A stretch of 43,779 nt of DNA. Source: Candidatus Bathyarchaeota archaeon (GTDB taxonomy: Archaea; Thermoproteota; Bathyarchaeia; Bathyarchaeales; Bathycorpusculaceae). How positions within the stretch are numbered: the first letter of the stretch is position 1; each line of letters starts with the position of its first letter. A model generated the notes under the pieces. It saw nothing but the letters and a program-made list of their open reading frames with translations, was not told the DNA's origin and ran no database searches. Below, piece after piece: positions 1-7,143 of this stretch. Position numbers and translations under genes: made by a program. Location of the stretch: contig JAOZHX010000009.1 of assembly GCA_026014665.1 (NCBI GenBank), positions 1 through 43,779 on the forward strand, written 5' to 3'.

Positions 1-147
1 TGTTTTCATTGTGCCGAAGCCTTTTTCGAGGTAGCCGTCGTATGCGTTTCTTAGTTTGCCAAAGATGGCGTTTCTTTCGTCTTTGTTTCCCGTTAACATG
101 TCGCTCATGTCTTTTACGTAGACTGTTTTGTTGTTGAATTCTTCGAA
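1..147. repeat. Direct terminal repeat, copy 1 (circular junction)
   Basis: These 147 bases are identical to the last 147 bases of the window (43633-43779). The minus-strand primase-helicase gene continues in frame across the join, which is what an assembled circular molecule looks like. A true terminally redundant linear genome is the alternative; the unusual position inside a gene argues for an assembly overlap. Confidence 0.95.
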
Positions 148-1593
148 TATGCCGTATTTGCCTTCTTCGGGTTTGTATCCACTGATAAAGGATGCTTGGG
201 TTAATTCGTCGATTGTGTATGTGTAACGCCATTTTTCCATGAGTCGCATCATTTCGGTTTTTCCTGAACCTGACGCGCCTACTATGTATGCCCATACTGC
301 GTCGCCTTGTGGGTTGTATTTTCGTTCTATTCCAGTTGCGATTAGAAAGTCGATTACATCTTTGTTTGAGTCTACGAGGTGTATGTGTCGGCTTATGGCG
401 TTTCGTAGTTCTTCTAAACTGGGGGGTTTCCACGCGAGTGCGATTGGGGTTTTGTTTGGTATCCCCGCGCATTCTGGGCAGATGGCGTTGTTTTTTGCCC
501 ATTCACATGTTATTGGTTTGCGGTTGCATTTTTTGACGTTTTCTATTTGGTTTTGGGTGTAGGTTTCGTTGTAGTCGGGGTCGTGTTTTAGTATTTTGTG
601 TATTTCTTGTTCGCCTTTTTCGCCGAAGAACGTGAATGTTTGGCTTAAGAATATTCGTTGCTGGTTGGTGATGTGTACGCCGTTTTCTGCGTTTTTTGCT
701 ATTTTAGCGATTGCGGGGCACTTGTAGAGTTCTTCTATGTTTCCTGACCTGTTGTATATGACTGCACCCTGTTTTTCTTCTGTGTTTGCCATCTGTTTTG
801 TGGTTATGTATTCGTGTAGTTTGTTTACAAAGTTTTTGTCTACGTTGAAGATTTTTATTTCTGTTGGGTAATTTACGTTTCGGTCTTTTTCTGTGAACGG
901 GTAGGTTTTCGTGTTTAAATCTATTATGTTTGTGTAGTGTACAAAGTTTTTTAGTTTAACGTTTTGTCCACCTATTTCTCTTACTTTGCGTCTGGTTGAT
1001 GCGGTTGCTCCACTGTCGAGTCCCCAAACGTATCCTTTGCTTTCATGGTTTTGGATGTTTAACGGTAAACCGCTAAGTTGCATTATAAGTTTAAGGGTGG
1101 TCATGTATTGTTGTTCGTCTTTGAATCCTTTGCAGAATACGCTGAATTGTAGTCCTCTACCTGACGCTTTTATCTGGATGTATTCGTCTGTTATTCCTAA
1201 ACTGTTTATTGCCGTTAACAGTTTTTTTCCTGCTTCTTGTATGTTTTTCCACTCGTTTTTTATGCCTTGCTCGGTTTCTATGTGTTTGTTGCAGTCGATG
1301 TCGAACCATAATTCTTTAACTGTGGAACTGTTTGTTCCGTCTATTCTGTATCTTCCAACTATGTTTTGTTTTGTTGTTTGTATGGCTGTTTTTAGTTCTG
1401 AGTCGGGTATTTGCCAAACGTTGATTCCGATTTGTTTTTCTATTTCTATCCATTCCACTGAGTTGCGGTCTATGAATATGGGTTTGTTTACTTCGCATGT
1501 TTTTTCGAGTATAAGTAAGTATTCTTTTTGTCTGTTTTCGTTGTTTGTGATGTTTTGTTTAATGTTTTTCAAGTTTTTTATTAGGTTTCTCAA
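1..1593 (-). CDS. Primase-helicase, N-terminal 531 codons (continues at 43632 on the circle)
   Basis: This is the 5' part of an 807-residue protein that makes RNA/DNA primers and probably unwinds the viral origin. Domains in order: an archaeo-eukaryotic primase catalytic domain with the metal-binding pair D98/D100 (motif FDIDC) and the nucleotide-binding motif SGRG near 144-147; a cysteine-rich domain with C292, C356, C363, C372 and C375 that resembles the 4Fe-4S domain of the large primase subunit PriL (the H.TNQQR..L, DYNE and T.NQI signatures are visible around 307-350); then an AAA+/superfamily 3-like ATPase with Walker A GASGSGKT at 439-446 and a Walker B-like segment VYVKDMSD at 491-498. 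The start is TTG at 1593, whose last two bases overlap the TGA of the upstream gene; a GGGGTGG ribosome site lies seven bases before it. Oddity: canonical AEP primases have His after SGRG-x (motif II), here it is Gln (Q149). It is the last gene of the long minus-strand operon. Confidence 0.9.
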   Translation of the reverse strand, partial: MRNLIKNLKNIKQNITNNENRQKEYLLILEKTCEVNKPIFIDRNSVEWIEIEKQIGINVWQIPDSELKTAIQTTKQNIVGRYRIDGTNSSTVKELWFDIDCNKHIETEQGIKNEWKNIQEAGKKLLTAINSLGITDEYIQIKASGRGLQFSVFCKGFKDEQQYMTTLKLIMQLSGLPLNIQNHESKGYVWGLDSGATASTRRKVREIGGQNVKLKNFVHYTNIIDLNTKTYPFTEKDRNVNYPTEIKIFNVDKNFVNKLHEYITTKQMANTEEKQGAVIYNRSGNIEELYKCPAIAKIAKNAENGVHITNQQRIFLSQTFTFFGEKGEQEIHKILKHDPDYNETYTQNQIENVKKCNRKPITCEWAKNNAICPECAGIPNKTPIALAWKPPSLEELRNAISRHIHLVDSNKDVIDFLIATGIERKYNPQGDAVWAYIVGASGSGKTEMMRLMEKWRYTYTIDELTQASFISGYKPEEGKYGIFEEFNNKTVYVKDMSDMLTGNKDERNAIFGKLRNAYDGYLEKGFGTMKT

Positions 1594-1838
1594 CGTAGCC
1601 ACCCCACTATTAAAGCTATTAAACTTAACACTAAACCGATAGTCCATTTCCAGTCGTTTTTTGAGTCTTTAAGTAAATCGTTGCGTTCTTTTTCGGCTGT
1701 TTGGCAATCTAACAGTTTCTGTTGTAGTATTCCGATTTCTTGTTTGACGTTGGATAGTTCTTTGAGTATTTCTTTGTATTCGTGTTCGAGTGTTGTTAAT
1801 CGGTTACTGTAGAAATCCATTCTTTCGTTGAAAGTCAT
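1590..1838 (-). CDS. Small coiled-coil protein with C-terminal membrane anchor
   Basis: An 82-residue protein of unknown function. Residues about 10-60 are strongly heptad-like (alternating Leu/Ile with Glu/Lys) and predict a coiled coil; residues about 64-81 form one hydrophobic segment (WTIGLVLSLIALIVGWL) that should span the membrane and leaves almost nothing outside. This architecture, a soluble coiled coil followed by a terminal anchor, is that of the XhlA-type holin-associated proteins of phages, so a role in host exit or in tethering replication proteins to the membrane is possible, but there is no specific signature. It sits directly before the primase-helicase with overlapping stop and start, so the two are translated together. 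A start at the ATG at 1838 is the only reasonable one. Confidence 0.8.
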   Translation of the reverse strand: MTFNERMDFYSNRLTTLEHEYKEILKELSNVKQEIGILQQKLLDCQTAEKERNDLLKDSKNDWKWTIGLVLSLIALIVGWLR

Positions 1839-1896
1839 TTTTGTTTCATTATTTAATATTGGCTGTAAATTAAATTTTGTTTGATTTTCTGTTTTT

Positions 1897-2304
1897 TCAC
1901 TCGTTTTTCTTCACCTTTTTGTTGTATTCTTCTCGTTCTTTTAGAAATTTTTTGTGCAATGAAACAATTTTTTTTATTTTTGGATTGTCTGTTTTAAGTT
2001 TAAAATCTCTATCTTCATGGATAAGTTTACGTACACAGTTGCTTAGTTCGTGGCAATTGAAGCAGCATTCGTAAGTAAACTTTAAAGCTAACTCGTTGTT
2101 TAACCGTATTTCTTTGTAAGAAAAGTTGTAGCAGCAGTGGTGAATGTTTGTGTACACTTTTTTTGCTCCACAAATCACGCATTCCCCTTTACGTGGGTTG
2201 TATGGAAATTTCAGTTTTAATCTGCCGTAACTTAAAGTGTGCCACAGTTTAGCTTCAAGAAAGTTTCTTAACAGTTTTAGTTTGTTACGTAACAAAGTGG
2301 TCAC
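1897..2304 (-). CDS. HNH-type zinc nuclease-like protein
   Basis: A 135-residue protein with a CVIC pair near residue 42, an IHH motif near 56, an Asn-rich N.EL segment and a second pair CFNCHELSN near 82-90. C-x2-C, H-H, N and C-x2-C-H in this order is the pattern of the HNH (His-Me finger) endonucleases that bind one structural zinc. Family knowledge: such proteins cut or nick double-stranded DNA and, in head-tail viruses, often assist packaging or act as homing enzymes. Here it lies in the same operon as terminase and primase. I place the start at the GTG at 2304, which overlaps the previous TGA (GTGA); a TTG at 2307 is the alternative. The C terminus after residue 100 is highly charged (Lys/Glu). 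Activity is inferred from motifs only. Confidence 0.7.
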   Translation of the reverse strand: MTTLLRNKLKLLRNFLEAKLWHTLSYGRLKLKFPYNPRKGECVICGAKKVYTNIHHCCYNFSYKEIRLNNELALKFTYECCFNCHELSNCVRKLIHEDRDFKLKTDNPKIKKIVSLHKKFLKEREEYNKKVKKNE

Positions 2305-2549
2305 CAACGTTCAGGCGGGTTTTGGCAAACAAAACTGTAGGCTTCTTTTGGGTCTATACGTTCACAGTCACTGCATCGTTCCCTGTTTTTATCTTCGATA
2401 CGTTGCAGTAATAAACAGAGTTTGTTGATTGTTTCTTCTGTTAAAAGTACTGTGCCGTTTACGTTAACGAATTTTGCTTGTTTTAGCCAATCCTGTAGAG
2501 CGGTTTTTGTTTCTTCTTCAAGTTCACTTTTTTGTATTATATTTTGCAT
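2301..2549 (-). CDS. Small acidic protein with CxxC pair, unknown function
   Basis: An 82-residue protein not recognised as a known family. The first 55 residues are helical and acidic. The C terminus has CSDCERIDP and a later Cys (VCQNPPERW), so one metal site with three cysteines is possible. An ATG at 2549 is preceded by a good ribosome site (GGAGAG). It overlaps the upstream gene by 13 bases and the downstream HNH gene by 4, so it belongs firmly to the long minus-strand operon. It is one of three consecutive small Cys-rich proteins here, which suggests helper proteins for nucleic-acid work rather than enzymes; this is inference. Confidence 0.75.
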   Translation of the reverse strand: MQNIIQKSELEEETKTALQDWLKQAKFVNVNGTVLLTEETINKLCLLLQRIEDKNRERCSDCERIDPKEAYSFVCQNPPERW

Positions 2550-2845
2550 TTATATCTCTCCATTGCTTTTTCAAGTTCTATGGCGGCGATAACTCTGCCG
2601 TTTTTTACTGTTAAATTGCTAAAGTTTTCGACGCTGATTCCAGAAGGCAAAGGTTTACCTAGTAATCTAAGTTTTCTACGTTTCTTTTTTGCCCATTCAA
2701 GAAGGTAGATTCGTCTCTGGGGGTTTGTTTGATAGTAAAACTGGTTTCTTCTTCGTTTGTTAATTTTGTAGCAGTTTAATGTACAGTAAGTTTTTGAGCC
2801 GTAAGCGTCGAATATTTTTTTACAGATTGGACATATCTTTTTCAT
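2537..2845 (-). CDS. Basic zinc-finger protein
   Basis: A 102-residue very basic protein. The N terminus holds CPIC at residues 5-8 and CTLNC at about 21-25, a four-cysteine zinc finger of the type found at the start of many phage DNA-binding and HNH-associated proteins. It is followed by an Arg/Lys-rich stretch (KINKRRR, KKKRRKLR) that should bind nucleic acid. The ATG at 2845 overlaps the stop of the upstream gene (ATGA), showing coupling. Function unknown; a DNA-binding accessory protein of replication or packaging is the simplest reading. Confidence 0.75.
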   Translation of the reverse strand: MKKICPICKKIFDAYGSKTYCTLNCYKINKRRRNQFYYQTNPQRRIYLLEWAKKKRRKLRLLGKPLPSGISVENFSNLTVKNGRVIAAIELEKAMERYKCKI

Positions 2846-3072
2846 TTGACGAATTCCTCGCTGTAGAACCTTTTTTTGCAGTTAACACACACAATTACTG
2901 TTCTTTTTGTGGCTTCTAACCCGAAAAGTTCTGGAAGATTACGTGGGTTAACGACTTTTTCTTCGATTGCTACAATAAATGTTTCTCCGTTGCATTGTGG
3001 ACAAGGGGTTTTTTCTTGTATTGTTTTCCAAAAGTTTGTTCTGTTAGCAACTGTTTTAAGTGGATTCTTCAT
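2842..3072 (-). CDS. Zinc-ribbon protein
   Basis: A 76-residue protein with two cysteine pairs, CPQC near residue 24 and CVNC near 62, separated by a beta-rich stretch: a classical zinc ribbon. About 25 residues precede the first pair and are basic and amphipathic. The same fold occurs in transcription factors, RNA polymerase subunits and rubredoxin-like proteins, so the fold alone does not give a function. It lies between the P-loop kinase (17-base overlap) and the basic zinc-finger gene (4-base overlap) in the long minus-strand operon. Confidence 0.75.
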   Translation of the reverse strand: MKNPLKTVANRTNFWKTIQEKTPCPQCNGETFIVAIEEKVVNPRNLPELFGLEATKRTVIVCVNCKKRFYSEEFVK

Positions 3073-3634
3073 TTTTAATCAACTCTTTAACGATTTTTAA
3101 AACGTATTCTTGTCGTTCCGTCTTTTGTTTTTGGTCAACAACGTATATGTTGCGTGTTTTTTTCTTGTTAAAGTATTCACAGAATAGTTCGTCGATGGTT
3201 TTTTGGTAACTGAAATCTAACGGTCTATTGGGGTCTTCTATTATGAGTAGAGGTTTAAAGAACAGGAACGCTTTGTAGGGGTAAAGTTTAATCCAGTTTT
3301 CAGCCACAGTTTTTAGGTAGCTAACTGTTTTTTGGTTTTCTACTTTACCTAAGTGTGCAAGGTAACTGTAGTATATGTAGGGGTCGATTACGCTACGGTC
3401 ACTTAATATCGTTTGCCATTTAACTGTTAAATCGGCTTCTTGACGCATTTGTTCGGTGAGCATCCACAGTTGACTGCGAAAGTCGGCTTCTTTGTTGATT
3501 GGGTACGGACACATGCGAGCCGTCTCCATGATTACGTTTATGTTGTTTACGTTTTCTGTTTTGAGTTTACTGAAAACATAAAAAAGAGCGGTAGTTTTTC
3601 CGCTACATTGTGCACCAACGAAAGCTATCTTCAT
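3056..3634 (-). CDS. NadR/AAA_28-type P-loop kinase
   Basis: A 192-residue P-loop NTPase. The Walker A motif GAQCSGKTT is at residues 7-15. The following signatures, TARMCP, an acidic/aromatic helix (RSQLWMLTEQMRQE) and LSDRSVIDP..Y, match the AAA_28 / NadR-like kinase group, in which the DRS element takes the role of the Walker B and substrate-binding site. Known members phosphorylate nucleosides or nucleotides; some viral ones work on DNA or RNA ends. The gene starts at ATG 3634, overlapping the end of the large terminase gene by 4 bases. Together with the dNMP kinase and the deoxyribosyltransferase in the same operon it points to viral control of the nucleotide pool. The substrate cannot be read from the sequence. 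Confidence 0.75.
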   Translation of the reverse strand: MKIAFVGAQCSGKTTALFYVFSKLKTENVNNINVIMETARMCPYPINKEADFRSQLWMLTEQMRQEADLTVKWQTILSDRSVIDPYIYYSYLAHLGKVENQKTVSYLKTVAENWIKLYPYKAFLFFKPLLIIEDPNRPLDFSYQKTIDELFCEYFNKKKTRNIYVVDQKQKTERQEYVLKIVKELIKNEEST

Positions 3635-5178
3635 CCTACATGCGCCTCTTTGTTTGATTCAGTTTCTAAAGTGAACACTACTCTTGACATGGCGTCGTAG
3701 ATGTCGTCTTCTGCGCCTACAGCAGCTTCGTAGCGGACTGTTTTGCCACTAACTTTACACTGTAAGAAAAGCAACTCGTTTATGAGTGCTTTCTCGTTTG
3801 GGTACGTGATTTTTCCACTGTTTATTCGTTGAAGTGTAAATTCAGCCGCTTGCAGGTTGTATTTGTTGCTTGCGTTGACTACGTAGACGGGTATACCTTT
3901 TTCTTGTAGACGTTGAGCCGTACTTGCAGATTGGTATTGGTCGATTACGATGTGTGTAATGTTAAAGTTGTTGTAGAGTTTTTCGATGTAGTCTTCTACT
4001 ACTTTAATTTGGATTGGGGTGTCTTTGTCGAGGGCTCGCCAATACTTGATTAAATCGATTACGATGTATTCTCCGCTTATGTGTCCCATTACGAGTGCGT
4101 ATTTGTTTCCTGTAGTTGCGGGGTCGAGGCTGATTACGCGGGGTGTCTTTTTGTCTGGGTGTTCAACGTTTATCATTTCTCCAGTTGCACATTTAGTGAT
4201 GGCGTCTGCGCTTAAAGCTGCGTCTACGGCGTCGCAGAATTGTGCTCCGTATTCTTGTTCAAACGTTTCTGGGCTTCGTTTGTATTCTTTGTACATTTCG
4301 AAACTTGGGCATGTAACTGTGCATTTGTCGGTTTGCATTAAACTGCAATTTATACAGTTAAATTGGTAGCGGGGGTTCATTTTCCAAGTGGGTACTTGAA
4401 ATACTGCTCGCCAAGGTTCGCTGCCGTGTTCGGGGAATGACTGTATAACTTCGTATGGTTTACCGTAACGGAATAATTCAAAAAAGATACCTGATTTACC
4501 TGCTGGTGAGCTTAGTAGAACTGAACGGGAAGCTGGAGCTAACGGTTTAAGGTTTGGTTGAAGAGCGTTGTATACTGCGTCTCCAGACAGATTCCCTTTT
4601 CTGTCGATGAACCACGCTATTTCGTCGTAGAGCATAACTAAAGTTGTGAATCCACGCCCAGAGCGACTTGAAGATGTCTGTGTTCTAATGATTATGTTTT
4701 TGTCGAATTCCAGTTCTTCGTTGGTTGCGTTAACTATGTATTGACGTAGGTAGGGGCTGTTTTCGGCGAGTGAACGTGCATATTGGAAGCCGACGTCGAG
4801 GGCTTGGTCTTTTGCTGGAGCAACCAGTATACAGTAGATTGGTGCTTTAGGTAATAGACCGAAATGGCGTTGTGGGTCTTCGTATAACGTTAAAAGTTTG
4901 TAGACTTCAAATAGCATAATTACGGTTGAAATGACGGATTTGCCGCTTTTTCTTCCACAAACCAGTACCAGTTCTCTGATGTTGTTGGCTGGATTGTAGA
5001 ATGTTTCTAAGATTTTTTCTTGGTAGACGCTGAATTTTGTGAATGGCAACTTGAGCATTATGCGTGCAAAAAGGATAGGGTTGTAGGATGCTAACTCGAT
5101 TAAATCTTCTGAATCGTATACGCCGTCGTTGACTTTCTGTAAAATAACTGCGTATGGTTCGTAAGCGTGTGGCATCAC
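3631..5178 (-). CDS. terL: Terminase large subunit (DNA-packaging motor)
   Basis: This 515-residue protein pumps DNA into the prohead and cuts the concatemer. The ATPase domain has the Walker A motif GRKSGKS at 75-81, Walker B VMLYDE with D185/E186, and the coupling motif SSPAG at 223-227. The RNase H-like nuclease domain shows its acidic residues at D352 (ISLDPATTG), D413 (HIVIDQY) and D491/D492 (EDDIYDAMSR). Oddity: between the two domains lies a four-cysteine cluster, C275, C278, C286 and C290 (C-x2-C-x7-C-x3-C), which I do not know from the common phage terminases and which probably binds a metal. Length is normal for the family. The ATG overlaps the stop of the small subunit gene by 4 bases. 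Unusually, the terminase lies far from portal and capsid, in the operon with replication and nucleotide genes. Confidence 0.95.
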   Translation of the reverse strand: MMPHAYEPYAVILQKVNDGVYDSEDLIELASYNPILFARIMLKLPFTKFSVYQEKILETFYNPANNIRELVLVCGRKSGKSVISTVIMLFEVYKLLTLYEDPQRHFGLLPKAPIYCILVAPAKDQALDVGFQYARSLAENSPYLRQYIVNATNEELEFDKNIIIRTQTSSSRSGRGFTTLVMLYDEIAWFIDRKGNLSGDAVYNALQPNLKPLAPASRSVLLSSPAGKSGIFFELFRYGKPYEVIQSFPEHGSEPWRAVFQVPTWKMNPRYQFNCINCSLMQTDKCTVTCPSFEMYKEYKRSPETFEQEYGAQFCDAVDAALSADAITKCATGEMINVEHPDKKTPRVISLDPATTGNKYALVMGHISGEYIVIDLIKYWRALDKDTPIQIKVVEDYIEKLYNNFNITHIVIDQYQSASTAQRLQEKGIPVYVVNASNKYNLQAAEFTLQRINSGKITYPNEKALINELLFLQCKVSGKTVRYEAAVGAEDDIYDAMSRVVFTLETESNKEAHVG

Positions 5179-5660
5179 TGTTCACCTTCGATGGTTTTTT
5201 CTTCTTTAACTGTTTTGATTGATTCGATTAAACTTGTGATGTTTTCTTTGATTTCTTCGTTGACTTTTGGGTTGTAGTTTTTGCGTTCTTTAGCGGTAAC
5301 TTGGGGTTTACTGCTGTATGTGAATCCAAGTTTAGTCATTAGTCTATCCCATTGCTGGTAGAATTTGGCGACTGTTCCGCTTAGCTGTTTATATTTAACT
5401 AAGTTGCCTTCGTCGAGGTATTGGTCAAGTAATGGTGTTAGTTCGTATTCGAGGCGACAGTATAAAGCGCACATTTGTTTAAGCATGATGTGTTGTTCTG
5501 GGTTGTCGCGTAGACGGGGGTAGCTGTTTTCGAATAGTTTAATCATTTCTTTTGTTCGTATTTCACGTAGTTTAGCGTTGTCTATTTCGCTGTGCATAGG
5601 GTTCTGTAAACCTTTAGTCATTTTTCTTGTTGCAGCAAAACGTTTAGTTTCTATCTTCAT
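5175..5660 (-). CDS. terS: Probable terminase small subunit (P27-like)
   Basis: A 161-residue mostly helical, charged protein. It directly precedes the large terminase with a 4-base overlap, the usual place of the small subunit. The segment around residues 90-125 (helix, then WDRLMTKLGFTYSSK) resembles the end of the P27-type small terminases, where an R...L..LGLTP.SR pattern is typical. Small subunits recognise the packaging site on viral DNA and stimulate the large subunit. There is no obvious helix-turn-helix at the N terminus. The call rests on position, size, helical character and this one weak signature. Confidence 0.65.
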   Translation of the reverse strand: MKIETKRFAATRKMTKGLQNPMHSEIDNAKLREIRTKEMIKLFENSYPRLRDNPEQHIMLKQMCALYCRLEYELTPLLDQYLDEGNLVKYKQLSGTVAKFYQQWDRLMTKLGFTYSSKPQVTAKERKNYNPKVNEEIKENITSLIESIKTVKEEKTIEGEQ

Positions 5661-6043
5661 TTTTTATTCACCTCTTTACGTTTTTGTTCTATTAGCCGAA
5701 CCATGTTTTCTATTACGGCTTCTTTGTTATTGTAAAGGTTCTTGGTGGCTGATTTCTCGTAGGCTATTCGCATGTTATTGTACATTGTAATAACGGGGTC
5801 GAGTAACTCTTTGTTTAAGTAGTATTCTATGAATTCGTGGTCGCATACATGTAAGGCGTCTTCTAATTCTGTAACGTAAATTACGAGTGTTCGGTCTATG
5901 ACTTCGCCGCATAGTTGCTTCTTTTTGCCGAATATGTTGTCGTATTGCTGTTGGTTTGGTCGCCAAACAACTTCGAGTTCAGCGCATCCAAAAAGGGTTT
6001 GTAAAAACTTTAGTTCCTTTTTTAGTTCTGCTTCAACATCCAT
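5657..6043 (-). CDS. Unknown protein with HEFIE motif (possible metal-binding, zincin-like)
   Basis: A 128-residue protein between dNMP kinase and terminase small subunit, overlapping both (11 and 4 bases). The middle carries CGEVIDRTLVIYV, then DALHVCDHEFIEYYL near residues 68-82. A His-Glu-x-x-Glu helix next to a beta strand is reminiscent of minimal zinc proteases, but the second His of HExxH is replaced by Glu, so a peptidase call is not justified. The start at ATG 6043 is preferred over an upstream GTG (6052) because AGGTGAT lies at the correct distance before it. Function unknown; the place suggests packaging or nucleotide metabolism. Confidence 0.7.
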   Translation of the reverse strand: MDVEAELKKELKFLQTLFGCAELEVVWRPNQQQYDNIFGKKKQLCGEVIDRTLVIYVTELEDALHVCDHEFIEYYLNKELLDPVITMYNNMRIAYEKSATKNLYNNKEAVIENMVRLIEQKRKEVNKK

Positions 6044-6539
6044 ATTTATCACCTAAAATTTTTAAAAGTTTTTTGTTTAAGTCATAAAATGTGACTTCTA
6101 AACTGTTTGAGTTGTCAACTACTATGTCGGGTTTTATTTTTTCTAATTCAAACTCACTTGGATGTTTTGATAATTCGCCTAAATCGTATTTTCTGCCTTC
6201 CACTTTTATGATTACGAAACCTTTTGAACGTAGATACTTGGCTTCGTTTAGGTAACGTAAATCGTCAACTACAACGTTTGTGTTGTGACTAAAAGACTCC
6301 AGTTTTTTGTCGAAGTGTTTAATCCAAATTTCTTCATCGTTTTCTCTTGCAAGCGTGCCCAGTTTTTGCAGGAACTCTCTATCTTTTGCGTTTAACTTGT
6401 TTATTGAATGAAGCAAGATTTGTTCTGCTAAATATTTTAGTGGAGCAGCAAACGAAATTTTAATGTAGCCGATTTCAACGAATAAACTGGCTAAAGTGCT
6501 TTTTCCGCTTCCAGCTTTACCAGTAAAAGCTATTCTCAT
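6033..6539 (-). CDS. Deoxynucleoside monophosphate kinase (T4 gp1-like)
   Basis: A 168-residue P-loop kinase that should turn dNMPs into dNDPs for viral DNA synthesis. Walker A GKAGSGKS is at residues 7-14, followed by SFAAPLK near 29-35, a hallmark of the phage dNMP kinase family; the lid/base-binding part includes VDDLRYLNEAKYLRSKG and IIKVEGR around 92-118. The C terminus has the usual short PDIVVDN strand. Length is slightly below that of phage T4 gp1, as in most archaeal virus versions. It overlaps the deoxyribosyltransferase-like gene by 4 bases, so the two probably serve one salvage route. Confidence 0.85.
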   Translation of the reverse strand: MRIAFTGKAGSGKSTLASLFVEIGYIKISFAAPLKYLAEQILLHSINKLNAKDREFLQKLGTLARENDEEIWIKHFDKKLESFSHNTNVVVDDLRYLNEAKYLRSKGFVIIKVEGRKYDLGELSKHPSEFELEKIKPDIVVDNSNSLEVTFYDLNKKLLKILGDKYGC

Positions 6540-6976
6540 AGTTTCATCTCCATTCGTATTCTTTTGATTAATCGGTCGATGTCAGTTTCGCATCGTACCT
6601 CTAACGCGGTTATCCAAGGATGAATGTAGGGTGTTAAAGCGTAGGCTGGTCGCTGGAGATGGTAACGGAAATACCAAAACTCTATCGGTGTTCCGATTCC
6701 ACCAGTTAACTGTTTGTTTCCAGCCATGTCGGGGAAGAAAGAAATAAGTAAGTCGCTTTGTTGCATTAACGTTAAATCTTTACGTACTATCTGTTTTGAC
6801 AAAGCAACGCTTTTTTCTTTGTTTGTTACCCATTTTTCTGTTAAGTCGCCGACTTTGAATGGGTTAACCAGTTTAATTTCTGGTAGTTCCTTTGCTAATT
6901 TGCATTCTACAAGGAAAGCTGAACCGCATTCTTCGGTTACGTATGGGTGCGCATAGTATGCTGTGTATTTGTACAT
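6536..6976 (-). CDS. Nucleoside 2-deoxyribosyltransferase-like protein
   Basis: A 146-residue protein that opens the long minus-strand operon. The N terminus has the beta strand/loop YYAHPY, the middle has VRKDLTLMQQSDLLISFFPDM, and the end GGIGTPIEFWYF. An early tyrosine-rich strand, D...l..sD.li and a G-T-x-x-E element form the active-site set of the nucleoside 2-deoxyribosyltransferase / DNPH1 fold, where the Glu of GTxxE is the nucleophile. Members exchange bases between deoxynucleosides or hydrolyse dNMPs. Together with the adjacent dNMP kinase it suggests viral editing of the deoxynucleotide pool, perhaps for a modified base, though no modification enzyme is visible. The ATG at 6976 has GAGG eleven bases before it. 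Confidence 0.7.
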   Translation of the reverse strand: MYKYTAYYAHPYVTEECGSAFLVECKLAKELPEIKLVNPFKVGDLTEKWVTNKEKSVALSKQIVRKDLTLMQQSDLLISFFPDMAGNKQLTGGIGTPIEFWYFRYHLQRPAYALTPYIHPWITALEVRCETDIDRLIKRIRMEMKL

Positions 6977-7028
6977 TGTTTTTTCCTCGTTTATTTTTTA
7001 TTCATACTTCATATTCTTTTTTTGTGTT

Positions 7029-7041
7029 AAAAAAAAAAAAA
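7029..7041 (-). terminator. Poly-T terminator (minus strand)
   Basis: Thirteen A on the plus strand give thirteen T on the minus strand, directly after the TAA at 7042-7044. This is the usual archaeal intrinsic terminator and closes the polymerase operon before the next minus-strand operon starts at 6976. Confidence 0.8.
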
Positions 7042-7143
7042 TTAGGAAATTCTTGTTATTCTAAATTCTAACAAGAACTCTTTGTTTTCGTGTTTAATGG
7101 TTTCTTCTAATCTTTTAGATTCTCCGATTTTCATTTTTTTCAT
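7042..7143 (-). CDS. Small ORF, 33 residues, unknown
   Basis: ATG at 7143 overlaps the TGA of the membrane-protein gene (ATGA), and the frame stops at 7042 just before the poly-T tract. The product (begins MKKMKIGESKRLEE) is highly charged and ends in a short hydrophobic/basic strand. No family is recognised. Overlap and position before the terminator make it likely to be translated; a second in-frame ATG at 7134 would give 30 residues. Confidence 0.5.
   Translation of the reverse strand: MKKMKIGESKRLEETIKHENKEFLLEFRITRIS

Noticed and set aside
986..1642. Long plus-strand frame of 218 codons
   Set aside because: It lies opposite the primase gene, whose protein has clear motifs; the plus-strand product is Phe/Ser/Cys-rich without a ribosome site, a shadow.
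1590..1838. Holin or spanin as firm call
   Set aside because: The architecture fits XhlA-like proteins, but no lysis enzyme lies nearby and many membrane-anchored coiled coils look alike.
5657..6043. Zinc metalloprotease call from HEFIE
   Set aside because: The second His of HExxH is Glu; without further evidence only an unknown protein can be stated.
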